Translations under genes and position numbers: made by a program
The notes under the pieces: generated by a model
Databases searched by the model: none
Seen by the model: the letters and a program-made list of their open reading frames with translations, nothing else
What the model was told of the DNA's origin: nothing
Source: HK-STAS-PATE-42 sp964461505
Lineage (GTDB): Bacteria > Patescibacteriota > Saccharimonadia > Saccharimonadales > HK-STAS-PATE-42
Assembly: GCA_964461505.1 (NCBI GenBank)
Contig: CAYWUW010000002.1
Coordinates: 1 to 64,000 of the forward strand
Reading direction: 5' to 3'
Length of the DNA stretch: 64,000 nucleotides
Part shown: positions 16,315 through 22,500 of the stretch, piece after piece
Position numbering within the stretch: position 1 is the stretch's first letter
Layout: every line of letters begins with the position of its first letter

Positions 16315-16671
16315 CTACTTCTTAGTCTCCTTTTTAGATTTTGGAGCTGGAGCCTGCTGAGCCTGTACCTCTTGGAAGGCCTCGATTTGAATAACATCGC
16401 CTTTTTTAAGCTTAACGTAAGCTTTTTTGGTGTCGGACTTTTTGCCCTTTGGAAGACGCCCCCTTGAGCCGCCAAGGCGGATCTGGCGAGCTGCTTTGCC
16501 GCGCTGGTTAAGTAAGCGGACATCGGTAACGGTTACGGAATATTTGTCTTGCACTGCGCGGGTGACCTCCGCTTTGTTGGCGGTTGTAGGAACTTTAAAG
16601 ATGTAGGTTCCAAAGATGCTCTGAGCGTAGGCTTTTTCGCTGATGTGTGGAATTAAGCTTAAGGTAGACAT
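16315..16671 (-). CDS. rplW: 50S ribosomal protein L23 (uL23)
   Basis: L23 is the trigger-factor docking protein at the tunnel exit, which is relevant because tig is present at 52446. The 118-residue product has LIPHISEKAYAQSIFGTYIF, ANKAEVTRAVQDKYSVTVTD and a KKAYVKLKKGD end, then a short Gln/Ala/Pro/Lys tail. It overlaps the rplD end by almost nothing (1-nt gap). Confidence 0.97.
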   Translation of the reverse strand: MSTLSLIPHISEKAYAQSIFGTYIFKVPTTANKAEVTRAVQDKYSVTVTDVRLLNQRGKAARQIRLGGSRGRLPKGKKSDTKKAYVKLKKGDVIQIEAFQEVQAQQAPAPKSKKETKK

Positions 16672-16672
16672 A

Positions 16673-17338
16673 CTACTTTACCTCCTCTTTAACTTTTTTT
16701 GGAGCTGAAGTTGAAGATTTTGGAGCTGGAGTTGCATCTTTGCTCACCAGCCAATTATCTAGAGTTTTTAGAGCAGAAGTTTGAATTAAGATTAAATCAG
16801 CATTAAGAATATCGTAAACATTAAGGTATTTGGCGCTGACAAACTTAGAGTTTTGGAGGTTGCTAGTAGAGCGCATAATTTTGGAATCTTTTTGTTCTAG
16901 CACAACTAGAGTTTTGTTAAGCTTAGTAGATTTTGGCTGGTTGGCCTCAAGAAACTTGATTGCCTCTTTAGTTTTGCCTTCTTTGGGTTCAAAAGTAGTG
17001 AAGGTTTTAATAAGGCCATCCTTGTTTTGGAGTGAAAGAGCTTGCTTAATGGCAACTCTTTTGGCATTTTTTGGGATGCTGATTGTAAAGTTTTGATCTC
17101 CGGTTGGGCCAAAAGTTACGCCACCTCCGCGCCAGTGTGGAGCGCGAATAGAACCGATGCGCGCGCGGCCGGTTCCTTTTTGCTGCCATGGCTTGCGACC
17201 GCCTCCACGAACCTCGCCGCGTTTTTTAGTGGCAGCCTGAGCAGTGCGAGAATTAGCAAGATAGGCTCGGTAGGCTCGGCCGAGGAGTTCGTGGTTGTTC
17301 ACTTCTAGATTAAAAATTGCTTTATTTAACTCGGCCAT
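16673..17338 (-). CDS. rplD: 50S ribosomal protein L4 (uL4)
   Basis: L4 reaches into the exit tunnel and in some bacteria represses its own operon. The 221-residue product contains the tunnel loop GGGRKPWQQKGTGRARIGS and RAPHWRGGGVTFGP. The C-terminal 20 residues are a Ser/Thr/Pro/Lys tail. It follows rplC by 9 nt. Confidence 0.98.
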   Translation of the reverse strand: MAELNKAIFNLEVNNHELLGRAYRAYLANSRTAQAATKKRGEVRGGGRKPWQQKGTGRARIGSIRAPHWRGGGVTFGPTGDQNFTISIPKNAKRVAIKQALSLQNKDGLIKTFTTFEPKEGKTKEAIKFLEANQPKSTKLNKTLVVLEQKDSKIMRSTSNLQNSKFVSAKYLNVYDILNADLILIQTSALKTLDNWLVSKDATPAPKSSTSAPKKVKEEVK

Positions 17339-17347
17339 AACTTAAAC

Positions 17348-17971
17348 TTAATTTGTTGCTGTATTTAATCTTCCGTTAATAGTAACTAGACCTTTGTTGG
17401 GGCCAGGAACTGCACCTTTGATTCCGATAATGTTGGAAGAAGGATCAATATAGGCGATTTTTAGACCTCGGGTAGTAACTTGTTTAGCGCCCATGTGTCC
17501 GGCCATCTTTTTACCTTTAAAAACTTTTTGAGGGTACATCGAACCAATTGAACCTGGTCCGCGCACATTATGGCTACCGTGAGAGGCTGGACCGCGAGAA
17601 AAGTTATGGCGCTTGATGGTTCCGGCAAAACCCTTTCCTTTAGAGATCGCTGTTACTTTAACAACGTCACCTTCTGTAAAGTTTTCGATAGTGATTTTAT
17701 CACCTATTTGGAACTCGGCTTCAGCCTCTAAACGAACTTCTTGTAGTTTTTTAGATGAAACAGCCGCCTGCTTGAGGTGGCCTTGTTGCGCTTTGTTAAG
17801 CTTTTTTGTTTCTCCGTATCCGAGTTGAATTGCCATATATCCATCACGTTCAGAGGTTTTAATTTGAGTGACGGTACATGGTGCGGCTTCGATTAAAGTA
17901 ACGGGCACGAGCTGGCCCAGATCATTTACAATCTGAGTCATTCCGAGTTTTTTGCCGATGATGGTCTTCAT
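17348..17971 (-). CDS. rplC: 50S ribosomal protein L3 (uL3)
   Basis: L3 is an early-assembly protein reaching the A site. The 207-residue product begins MKTIIGKKLGMTQI and has the extended loop region with GFAGTIKRHNFSRGPASHGS and PGSIGSMYPQKVFKGKKMAG. It is the first gene of the run: rpsJ (S10), which usually precedes it, is absent, and a 230-nt leader with its own promoter is found instead. Confidence 0.98.
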   Translation of the reverse strand: MKTIIGKKLGMTQIVNDLGQLVPVTLIEAAPCTVTQIKTSERDGYMAIQLGYGETKKLNKAQQGHLKQAAVSSKKLQEVRLEAEAEFQIGDKITIENFTEGDVVKVTAISKGKGFAGTIKRHNFSRGPASHGSHNVRGPGSIGSMYPQKVFKGKKMAGHMGAKQVTTRGLKIAYIDPSSNIIGIKGAVPGPNKGLVTINGRLNTATN

Positions 17972-18035
17972 TTTTAGCCTGTTAATTTAGTTAAGCTTAG
18001 AAAGATCGTTTATCTCTACTTATTTTTATTCTTGC

Positions 18036-18057
18036 TGCTCAAAAGAATTGTTGAGCA
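18036..18057 (-). promoter_or_regulatory. hairpin in the rplC leader
   Basis: On the minus strand TGCTCAA and TTGAGCA form a perfect 7-bp stem around an 8-nt loop, about 65 nt before the rplC start. The leader is about 230 nt long, long enough for ribosomal-protein autoregulation. No uridine run follows, so it is not a terminator. Binding by L4 or another protein is only a guess. Confidence 0.45.
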
Positions 18058-18206
18058 ATAAAAACGATGCCGGTAAATGCTAGTTTCTTAAACTTAAATT
18101 TTTAAAAGATATCTAAGCAAGACTTGGCGCCTTTGGCATCTTCTAGCTTGAAAGATTTAATCTCAAGATTCAATCTTTGGCCGGGCTAGATGAATTTATG
18201 TTTAGA

Positions 18207-18236
18207 ATTTTAGCAGATGGATAGCCGGGAAGTCAA
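18207..18236 (-). promoter_or_regulatory. promoter of the S10-spc-alpha ribosomal run
   Basis: On the minus strand TTGACT (complement of 18231-18236) and TAAAAT (complement of 18207-18212) are 18 nt apart, with TGC just before the -10 box. Transcription would start near 18200 and run leftward into rplC. No other strong promoter is visible before rpoA, apart from a possible weak one ahead of secY. Confidence 0.75.
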
Positions 18237-18330
18237 CGGGTTAGTGAGAAAATCTATATTCTGAGCTATTTTGGAGACCAGAGATACTTTTGCTTAATAT
18301 TAAGTTTAGATTTAGACCAACTCTAGTGCC

Positions 18331-18390
18331 TGTCATCTCGAGCTTATGTCGAGAGATCTCTCCACTCGTTACGCCCGCTCAAGATGACAA
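18331..18390. repeat. complete TGTCATCTCGAG palindromic element (no gene inside)
   Basis: The element reads TGTCATCTCGAGC ... GAGAGATCTCTC ... GCTCAAGATGACA, an imperfect inverted repeat. Its left half matches 34806-34836 and its right half matches the inverted copy at 35209-35250. Those two halves flank a GIY-YIG gene at 34809. Here the halves are joined directly at AGAGATCTCT, so this looks like an empty or non-autonomous version. Confidence 0.8.
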
Positions 18391-18458
18391 AAAGAAGAAA
18401 AAGCCCAAGAAGAGCAAAGCTTATTCCAGCTCGTCTGGAATATCCCTTACTTTTTATA

Positions 18459-18486
18459 GAAAAATAGCCCGAATAAGACGGGCTAT
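18459..18486 (-). terminator. hairpin terminator reading leftward
   Basis: AATAGCCCG and CGGGCTATT form a 9-bp stem around a 7-nt loop. On the minus strand the stem is followed by TTTTT. It would stop leftward read-through from the DUF378/MOSC side before the ribosomal promoter. On the plus strand there is no uridine run. Confidence 0.65.
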
Positions 18487-18513
18487 TGACGCTACGCAAA
18501 TCGAGCGTATAAT
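18486..18513 (+). promoter_or_regulatory. promoter of the DUF378 gene
   Basis: TTGACG (18486-18491) and TATAAT (18508-18513) are 16 nt apart. The start would be near 18520, giving a leader of about 35 nt that includes GAGG at 18538-18541 before the ATG at 18555. Confidence 0.7.
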
Positions 18514-18554
18514 CCAAAGGTACATAAGCTTAAAAACTGAGGTATAAAAGTTAT

Positions 18555-18773
18555 ATGGATAAGAGTAAGTTAAGTTTAGTAGCAGCGGTTCTAGTGGTGG
18601 TCGGAGCTCTTAACTGGGGCTTGGTTGGGTTCTTTGAATATAATTTGGTATCAGAAGTGGTTGGAGCTCTTTTGAGCGGCCAAGCTGCTGTTAATGTGGA
18701 GCGTGTTATTTACGCTGTAGTTGGTTTGGCTGGAGTTTGGCAAGCTGCCGACCTAGTTCAAAATAAGAAATAG
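18555..18773 (+). CDS. small DUF378 family membrane protein
   Basis: The 72-residue protein has two hydrophobic segments (about residues 7-26 and 52-66) separated by a short polar stretch, and the typical DUF378 pattern GALNWGLVGFF with a second conserved YAVVGLAGVW. Proteins of this family (for example Bacillus YuzA) are small integral membrane proteins of unknown function. It stands alone between a good promoter and a strong bidirectional terminator, so it is a single-gene transcript. Confidence 0.85.
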   Translation: MDKSKLSLVAAVLVVVGALNWGLVGFFEYNLVSEVVGALLSGQAAVNVERVIYAVVGLAGVWQAADLVQNKK

Positions 18774-18800
18774 ATTAAGCTTAAAACGCTTAAGTTTAGA

Positions 18801-18837
18801 AAAAGCGGGTTAGAAATAACCCGCTTTTATTTTTTAT
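18801..18837. terminator. bidirectional terminator, 12-bp stem with GAAA loop
   Basis: AAAAGCGGGTTA and TAACCCGCTTTT pair perfectly around GAAA; T-rich tracts follow on both strands. It closes the DUF378 transcript from the left and the MOSC-like gene from the right, which are convergent. The tRNA-Lys terminator at 22461 uses the same GAAA loop. Confidence 0.9.
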
Positions 18838-18839
18838 TC

Positions 18840-19652
18840 TTACGTCTCTTCTGGAAGTGGTGGGGTAGTTAGGGCTTGATTAACAAATACTCGGTCACCC
18901 AGGCTAACTACTCCGGGAGAGAATACTCCGCCGAGCCAACCGCGATACGGTTCTAAAACTTCTTTTGTCTGGATGGCGAAGCTTCCCACTAGGAGAGGGC
19001 TTAAGACTAGACTGGGGAACATATCTAGAAGTCTTTTACCGGGCTTTGTGCATGGTTGGTTGTAGCTACTTAAGATTAGCGCCGGAACTCCTACTCCAGA
19101 AGCTTGACCTTCTTTGAGGAATCCGAGCACATTTCCATTATTCATAAGCTCTCTTAAGTTTAGCCTTGGATCGTCGATAACTATGTTTGCTCCTAGAGCA
19201 ACAGCGACTACTGCCTCAGCGATAGATGCGTGGGTTGCTTCGTTTAAGAAGTAAGGGTCTAGGCCAGTGATCAGCTCCAAATCAACATTACCCCAAACCC
19301 GACTAACCAAGCCCTCAAGAGCGAGGACTTCCGCCACCTTGGCCAACTCCTGCGCAATACAAATAGAAACAGCCCTCTCATTCCATACCATTTCTGAGTC
19401 CTGACCTTTTTCTCTAGCCAAAAGATTGGACTGATATCGAGGCACATGACGGACTAATCCAGAATGATAGTCGTCGGTATAATCTTGATCGCTAGTTATA
19501 CCATATTCGGTAGAATCTTTATGCAAGACTCTTTGACCTATGTGTGGATCTTCTATCCCACCTTCATCAGCCGCTTGCTCTACGGAACGCACTTCGAAGA
19601 TATGTTTGACGGTTGCTTCGGGAACTATGGCTTCACTTTTGCGAGTAATCAT
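18840..19652 (-). CDS. MOSC-domain-like protein
   Basis: The 270-residue protein resembles MOSC (molybdenum cofactor sulfurase C-terminal) proteins. The clues are SGLVRHVPRYQSNLLA early on, RVWGNVDLELITGLDP in the middle, a lone cysteine in SSYNQPCTKPGKRLL, and the closing PYRGWLGGVFSPGVVSLGD, which matches the usual order of MOSC landmarks. MOSC proteins bind sulfur or metal-sulfur groups through that cysteine. No molybdenum enzyme is visible in the window, so the substrate is unknown. The gene contains no TAAGCTTA motif internally. It could also be a lineage-specific protein with only a MOSC-like fold. Confidence 0.55.
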   Translation of the reverse strand: MITRKSEAIVPEATVKHIFEVRSVEQAADEGGIEDPHIGQRVLHKDSTEYGITSDQDYTDDYHSGLVRHVPRYQSNLLAREKGQDSEMVWNERAVSICIAQELAKVAEVLALEGLVSRVWGNVDLELITGLDPYFLNEATHASIAEAVVAVALGANIVIDDPRLNLRELMNNGNVLGFLKEGQASGVGVPALILSSYNQPCTKPGKRLLDMFPSLVLSPLLVGSFAIQTKEVLEPYRGWLGGVFSPGVVSLGDRVFVNQALTTPPLPEET

Positions 19653-19701
19653 ATCTTAAGCTTAGCTAAAACCTAGGTTTAAGAAAATAAGATTGTAGAT
19701 G

Positions 19702-20664
19702 TTACTTGCCTTCGATGTATTGGCGGATCATGAGGGCGGCGGTGGCGCCTTCTCCGGCGGCGGAGGCGATTTGCATGGTTGCGCCAGAGCGGCAATCTCC
19801 AGAGGCGAAAATTCCGGCAACGTTAGTCATTAAGCTTAAATCTGTTTTAACAAATTTGTATTCGTCGAGCTGGACTTCGGATTGTTCGAGGAATTGGGTG
19901 TTTGGGATTAAGCCGATAAACTCAAAAACTCCATCTACCTCGAAGGTTTGTTCTTTTCCGTTGGAAATCGCGCGGACTGATTTAAGCTTAGGCATGTCGC
20001 CGGAATTATCAATCAAAAATTCTTCTGGCTTGGTATTAAAATGGAGCCGGATTTTGCCGGAATCTAAATATTCTTGCAACTCTTCAATTAGAACGTCGGA
20101 GGCCTTAAGCTTATCGCTACGAACTAGAATATCGATTTGAGAGGTGAAGCGAGTTAGAAAGATGCTTTCTTGAATTGCGGAGTTGCCACCTCCGATAACT
20201 GCGATTTTTTTATCGCGGTAGAAGGCGCCATCGCAGGTTGCGCAGAAGTGGATTCCTTTGCCGTAGAGTTCGGCTTCGCCTGGAATTTGGAGCTGGCGGT
20301 AGTGAGTTCCGGTAGCGATGAGAACTGCTTTAGCTTGGAACTGTTGGCCTTCTTCTGTTTGGATGTTGATTAAGTTTAGCTTTTGTTCTCTGGAGATTGC
20401 AGAGACTGTTCCGAAGTCGATCTTGGCTCCGAAGCGTTCGGCTTGTTTTTCAAACCCTTGAGCAAGTTCTAGACCTGTTAAGCCATCAGGAAAGCCTGGA
20501 TAATTATCTACTCTATCTGTTAGAGCGGCGAGACCTCCGATAACTCCTTTTTCTAAGAGGAGCGTTGAGAGATCTTCGCGAGTGGTGTAAATTGCAGCAG
20601 CTAAGGCACTGGGCCCCGCGCCAATCATAATAACATCGTAAATTTCGTTTTTAGTTTTGGACAT
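19702..20664 (-). CDS. trxB: thioredoxin reductase
   Basis: Thioredoxin reductase passes electrons from NADPH through FAD to a disulfide protein. The 320-residue length is standard. Visible are the FAD-binding GAGPSALAAAIY (about 15-26), the redox pair CATC (about 137-140, in HFCATCDGAF), the NADPH-binding GGGNSAIQES and the C-terminal FAD contact GIFASGDCRSG. A glutaredoxin-like gene follows upstream at 20817 in the same direction, separated by palindromic repeats, so the two may form a redox pair without being one operon. Confidence 0.96.
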   Translation of the reverse strand: MSKTKNEIYDVIMIGAGPSALAAAIYTTREDLSTLLLEKGVIGGLAALTDRVDNYPGFPDGLTGLELAQGFEKQAERFGAKIDFGTVSAISREQKLNLINIQTEEGQQFQAKAVLIATGTHYRQLQIPGEAELYGKGIHFCATCDGAFYRDKKIAVIGGGNSAIQESIFLTRFTSQIDILVRSDKLKASDVLIEELQEYLDSGKIRLHFNTKPEEFLIDNSGDMPKLKSVRAISNGKEQTFEVDGVFEFIGLIPNTQFLEQSEVQLDEYKFVKTDLSLMTNVAGIFASGDCRSGATMQIASAAGEGATAALMIRQYIEGK

Positions 20665-20702
20665 ACTTAAATTTAAGTTTAGCAGAAGTTATCGTGTGTT
20701 AG

Positions 20703-20742
20703 ATCCTTGATCCTGCTCGACCTTGTCGAACCGGTCAAGGAA
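20703..20742. repeat. palindromic intergenic element
   Basis: ATCCTTGATCC...GGTCAAGGA is an imperfect hairpin: TCCTTGA and TCAAGGA pair, with CTCGAC/GTCGA inside. It belongs to the same general type as the neighbouring inverted repeat at 20759-20804. Confidence 0.65.
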
Positions 20743-20758
20743 CCGTATATTGTGGAGT

Positions 20759-20804
20759 TCCTTGAGCAATTCGACCCCAACGGGAGAATTGAATCGAGGA
20801 TCTC
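20759..20804 (+). repeat. 46-bp inverted repeat, left copy
   Basis: This segment (TCCTTGAGCAATTCGACCCC...TCGAGGATCTC) matches the reverse complement of 21984-22029 with one mismatch in 46. The pair brackets glutaredoxin, tRNA-Cys, a GIY-YIG gene and the tRNA-Cys fragment. Each copy can also fold on itself through CAATTC/GAATTG. Confidence 0.9.
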
Positions 20805-20816
20805 TTTTACCTAAGC

Positions 20817-21062
20817 TTAAGCTACGGCTTCAGCTAGCTGCGCTGGCTTAAAGCCGACGATAACATCTTTTAGACCATCGAGTTTTTCTATTATGGTTAC
20901 TGGAACTGTTGATGAGCCGCTAAGCTTAATTGCTTCTTGCTGCCTTTCTGGAGATTGATCTACACGGATTTCTTCCCACTGCAAGTTCTTCATGGTTAGC
21001 CATTTTTTGACCATTTGGCAACTGGCGCAAGTTTCGGTGGTGTACATTGTAATTTTTGACAT
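20817..21062 (-). CDS. glutaredoxin-like protein
   Basis: The 81-residue thioredoxin-fold protein begins with a beta strand and the redox motif Cys12-Ala-Ser-Cys15, and has the cis-proline signature TVPVTII near residue 52. It ends with GFKPAQLAEAV, like NrdH and mycoredoxin proteins. Its natural reductant is probably the nearby thioredoxin reductase (inference), since no glutathione genes are seen. It is preceded by a structured leader (21120-21258). Confidence 0.88.
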   Translation of the reverse strand: MSKITMYTTETCASCQMVKKWLTMKNLQWEEIRVDQSPERQQEAIKLSGSSTVPVTIIEKLDGLKDVIVGFKPAQLAEAVA

Positions 21063-21119
21063 TTTATTCTAGATTCTACCTTCCTGAAAGAATATCTCTT
21101 ATTTTTTAATTAAGTTTAG

Positions 21120-21258
21120 TAAAAAAGAACGAGGGGTCGGAAGCTTAGCTTGTTTTAAAGGACCAACAAAAAAACAAGCTATCTCTCACTTCCGGAATAA
21201 ATAGGATCTTTAGTTAGCACCTATAAATCTCCCACCAAAAACATACTCTTCTCTAGTG
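21120..21258 (-). ncRNA. structured leader or small RNA upstream of the glutaredoxin gene
   Basis: Leftward transcription from the promoter at 21265-21294 would make an RNA of about 196 nt before the glutaredoxin ATG. It contains CGGAAG/CTTCCG (21189-21194 with 21138-21143) enclosing a perfect 10-bp AGCTTGTTTT/AAAACAAGCT stem (21171-21180 with 21147-21156), then ACCCCTCGTTC and six T residues. That looks like an independent small RNA or an attenuator. I compared it by eye with 4.5S, 6S and T-box features and found no match. Confidence 0.45.
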
Positions 21259-21264
21259 ATTAGA

Positions 21265-21294
21265 ATTGTATCATAAGCACTATATGTAGTGTAA
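21265..21294 (-). promoter_or_regulatory. promoter before the structured leader
   Basis: The -10 box TACAAT (complement of 21265-21270) is preceded by TGA, giving an extended -10. TTACAC lies 18 nt upstream. The calculated start is near 21258. Confidence 0.55.
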
Positions 21295-21316
21295 AGAGAT
21301 TAAATTTACTACAGTT

Positions 21317-21359
21317 TCCATTCTACCGAGCTTATTAGGTTTAAGCGAAGTAGAATGGA
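21317..21359. repeat. palindromic hairpin overlapping the tRNA-Cys 3' end
   Basis: TCCATTCTAC (21317-21326) and GTAGAATGGA (21350-21359) are perfect 10-bp complements, with an inner GCTTA/TAAGC stem. One arm contains the discriminator base and CCA of tRNA-Cys. The palindrome therefore abuts or invades the gene end and could also act in 3' processing or termination. Confidence 0.75.
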
Positions 21360-21429
21360 GGCACCTACCGGAATTGAACCGGTGTACGCGGTTTTGCAGA
21401 CCGCTGCCTAACCACTCGGCCAAGGCGCC
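21356..21429 (-). tRNA. tRNA-Cys (anticodon GCA)
   Basis: The 74-nt gene folds as a cloverleaf: acceptor GGCGCCT with AGGTGCC, D arm GCCGAGTGG, anticodon stem GCGGT/ACCGC around CTGCAAA (anticodon GCA), T arm CCGGTTCAATTCCGG, discriminator T and encoded CCA. Its 5' end lies 13 nt after the stop codon of a GIY-YIG gene, so the two are probably on one transcript. A partial duplicate of its 5' half lies at 21727-21784. Confidence 0.95.
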
Positions 21430-21442
21430 AGATTGAACTTAA

Positions 21443-21706
21443 TTATAACTCTTTTGGTTCAATTAAGACATCTCGATACTGTTTTTTAAAGAGCTCTTTA
21501 CCGGCGGATGTTTTTAAAAACTTTTCCCTTCTAATCGCACCTGACTTTTTTATATAGGCCTCATATCCAAAAAGGACGAATGGTAGGTGCTGGCTAACGA
21601 ACTTGGTTCTACCCGCCCTATGTTCTTTGACTCGCCGTGGTAAATCTTGCGTAAAACCTGTGTATACATTATTGTCACTAAGCTTAAGGAAATATACGTA
21701 GTACAT
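21443..21706 (-). CDS. small GIY-YIG domain nuclease-like protein (tRNA-associated)
   Basis: The 87-residue protein begins MYYVYFLKLSDNNVYTGFTQ, so the GIY-YIG landmarks are YVYFL at 3-7 and YTGFT at about 15-19, followed by Arg (RRVKEH) and a charged helix AIRREKFLKTS holding the candidate catalytic Glu. It is wedged between a duplicated tRNA-Cys 5' half (upstream) and the intact tRNA-Cys (downstream), which suggests tRNA-targeted insertion. Unlike cassette 1, no inverted arms hug the gene itself; the nearest pair is 20759/21984. Role unknown. Confidence 0.85.
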   Translation of the reverse strand: MYYVYFLKLSDNNVYTGFTQDLPRRVKEHRAGRTKFVSQHLPFVLFGYEAYIKKSGAIRREKFLKTSAGKELFKKQYRDVLIEPKEL

Positions 21707-21726
21707 AGAAATTACGGAATTATGTC

Positions 21727-21784
21727 TGCAGAGTGCTGCCTAACCCATGGCATGTCGCCATGACATGCACTCGGCCAAGGCGCC
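21727..21784 (-). pseudogene. tRNA-Cys 5'-half duplicate with a 23-nt hairpin insert in the D region
   Basis: Reading leftward from 21784, GGCGCCTTGGCCGAGTG matches tRNA-Cys exactly, then 23 extra bases (21746-21768) intervene, then GGTTAGGCAGC resumes and the match ends around CTCTGCA in the anticodon arm. The insert contains a perfect GCATGTC/GACATGC stem with a 5-nt loop. There is no 3' half, so it cannot be a working tRNA. It is likely the displaced 5' end of the original gene. Confidence 0.85.
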
Positions 21785-21799
21785 ATGCTAATAAGATTT

Positions 21800-21847
21800 A
21801 GATCCTGAAACAAGCTCAGGACTGCGAACCTTCGGTTCTTGATTATA
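21800..21847 (-). promoter_or_regulatory. promoter and hairpins upstream of the tRNA-Cys fragment
   Basis: TATAAT (complement of 21842-21847) preceded by TGC gives an extended -10. Between it and the tRNA fragment are two small hairpins, GAACC/GGTTC around GAA and TCCTGA/TCAGGA. This is probably the ancestral tRNA-Cys promoter, now driving fragment, GIY-YIG gene and tRNA together. Confidence 0.5.
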
Positions 21848-22374
21848 GCATCTCTTTCTACGGCTACACTGATTCTTAGAATAGAAATGCCCGAATGGAG
21901 GTTCCTTGAAATATTCTGAAAGAATATTATCGAGGATCTCCCATCTCAACTTATCGATAGCCTTAAATCGTAGCAGGACGATAGAGATCCTCGATTCAAT
22001 TCTCCCTTTGGGGTCGAATTGCTCAAGGATCTACATATTGGGTAGGAGCGAGACTGTTGACATTTGTATTAAGCTTAAGTTAATCTGAGATGTGAAGGTT
22101 CGATATTTTCAAAAACAAAAATCTAAAAATAAACAGAACTTTTTTTGTATTTGGCGTAATTTGAGAACCTTTGGGCTAGCTTTTTGAAATCTTACTTTTT
22201 TAGCATATTCTCTCTTTTTTTGAAGATATTAAGCTTAAAAAAAAGAGGGTGGGCATGCTTTTGTAAGATTTTTAGCTAAGCTTAATAATAGTGGAACAAT
22301 TTGTTTTTTGTTTTCGTAGATTATTTCTACTTCTTTTGGCCGCTTTTTTGTGGTAAAATATCTTAAATCTAGCC
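21848..22374. other. 527-bp non-coding gap with repeats and the tRNA-Lys promoter
   Basis: No credible gene is present; a short frame at 21906-22088 is made of repeat sequence. The gap holds a partial element at about 21900-21943 (TTCCTTGA...ATCGAGGATCTC), the inverted repeat at 21984-22029, several poly-T tracts, two TAAGCTTA motifs (near 22231 and 22280) and the extended -10 TGGTAAAAT just before tRNA-Lys (about 22351-22359). Confidence 0.6.
21984..22029 (-). repeat. 46-bp inverted repeat, right copy
   Basis: Inverted partner of 20759-20804 (45 of 46 identical). Similarity fades quickly outside the 46 bp, although an ATATTG/CAATAT pattern continues on both flanks. Together the copies define a 1.27-kb segment. 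Confidence 0.9.
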
Positions 22375-22451
22375 GGGTCAGTAGCTCAGTTGGTTAGAGC
22401 ACCGGCCTTTTAAGCCGGGTGTCGTGGGTTCGAGCCCCACCTGACCCACCA
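22375..22451 (+). tRNA. tRNA-Lys (anticodon TTT)
   Basis: The 77-nt gene folds normally: acceptor GGGTCAG/CTGACCC, D arm GCTCAGTTGGTTAGAGC, anticodon stem CCGGC/GCCGG with loop CTTTTAA (anticodon TTT), T arm GTGGGTTCGAGCCCCAC, and an encoded CCA end. An extended -10 box (TGGTAAAAT) lies about 16 nt upstream and a strong terminator follows. Confidence 0.97.
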
Positions 22452-22460
22452 AGAATTCAT

Positions 22461-22486
22461 AAAAAGATCCGAAAGGGTCTTTTTAT
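22461..22486 (+). terminator. terminator after tRNA-Lys
   Basis: AAAAAGATCC and GGGTCTTTTT form a 10-bp stem (one G-T pair) around GAAA, followed by TTATT. It lies 9 nt after the tRNA CCA end. Confidence 0.88.
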
Positions 22487-22500
22487 TAATATAAAGTTAT

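Noticed and set aside
18290..18547. 85-codon rightward frame
   Set aside because: It is built mostly from the palindromic repeat at 18331-18390 and the terminator at 18459, has a poly-Lys stretch, and overlaps the DUF378 promoter.
21120..21258. 4.5S signal recognition RNA, 6S RNA or T-box
   Set aside because: The conserved cores of these RNAs (for example the SRP GGAAG tetraloop region or the T-box TGGN element) are not present in the right context.
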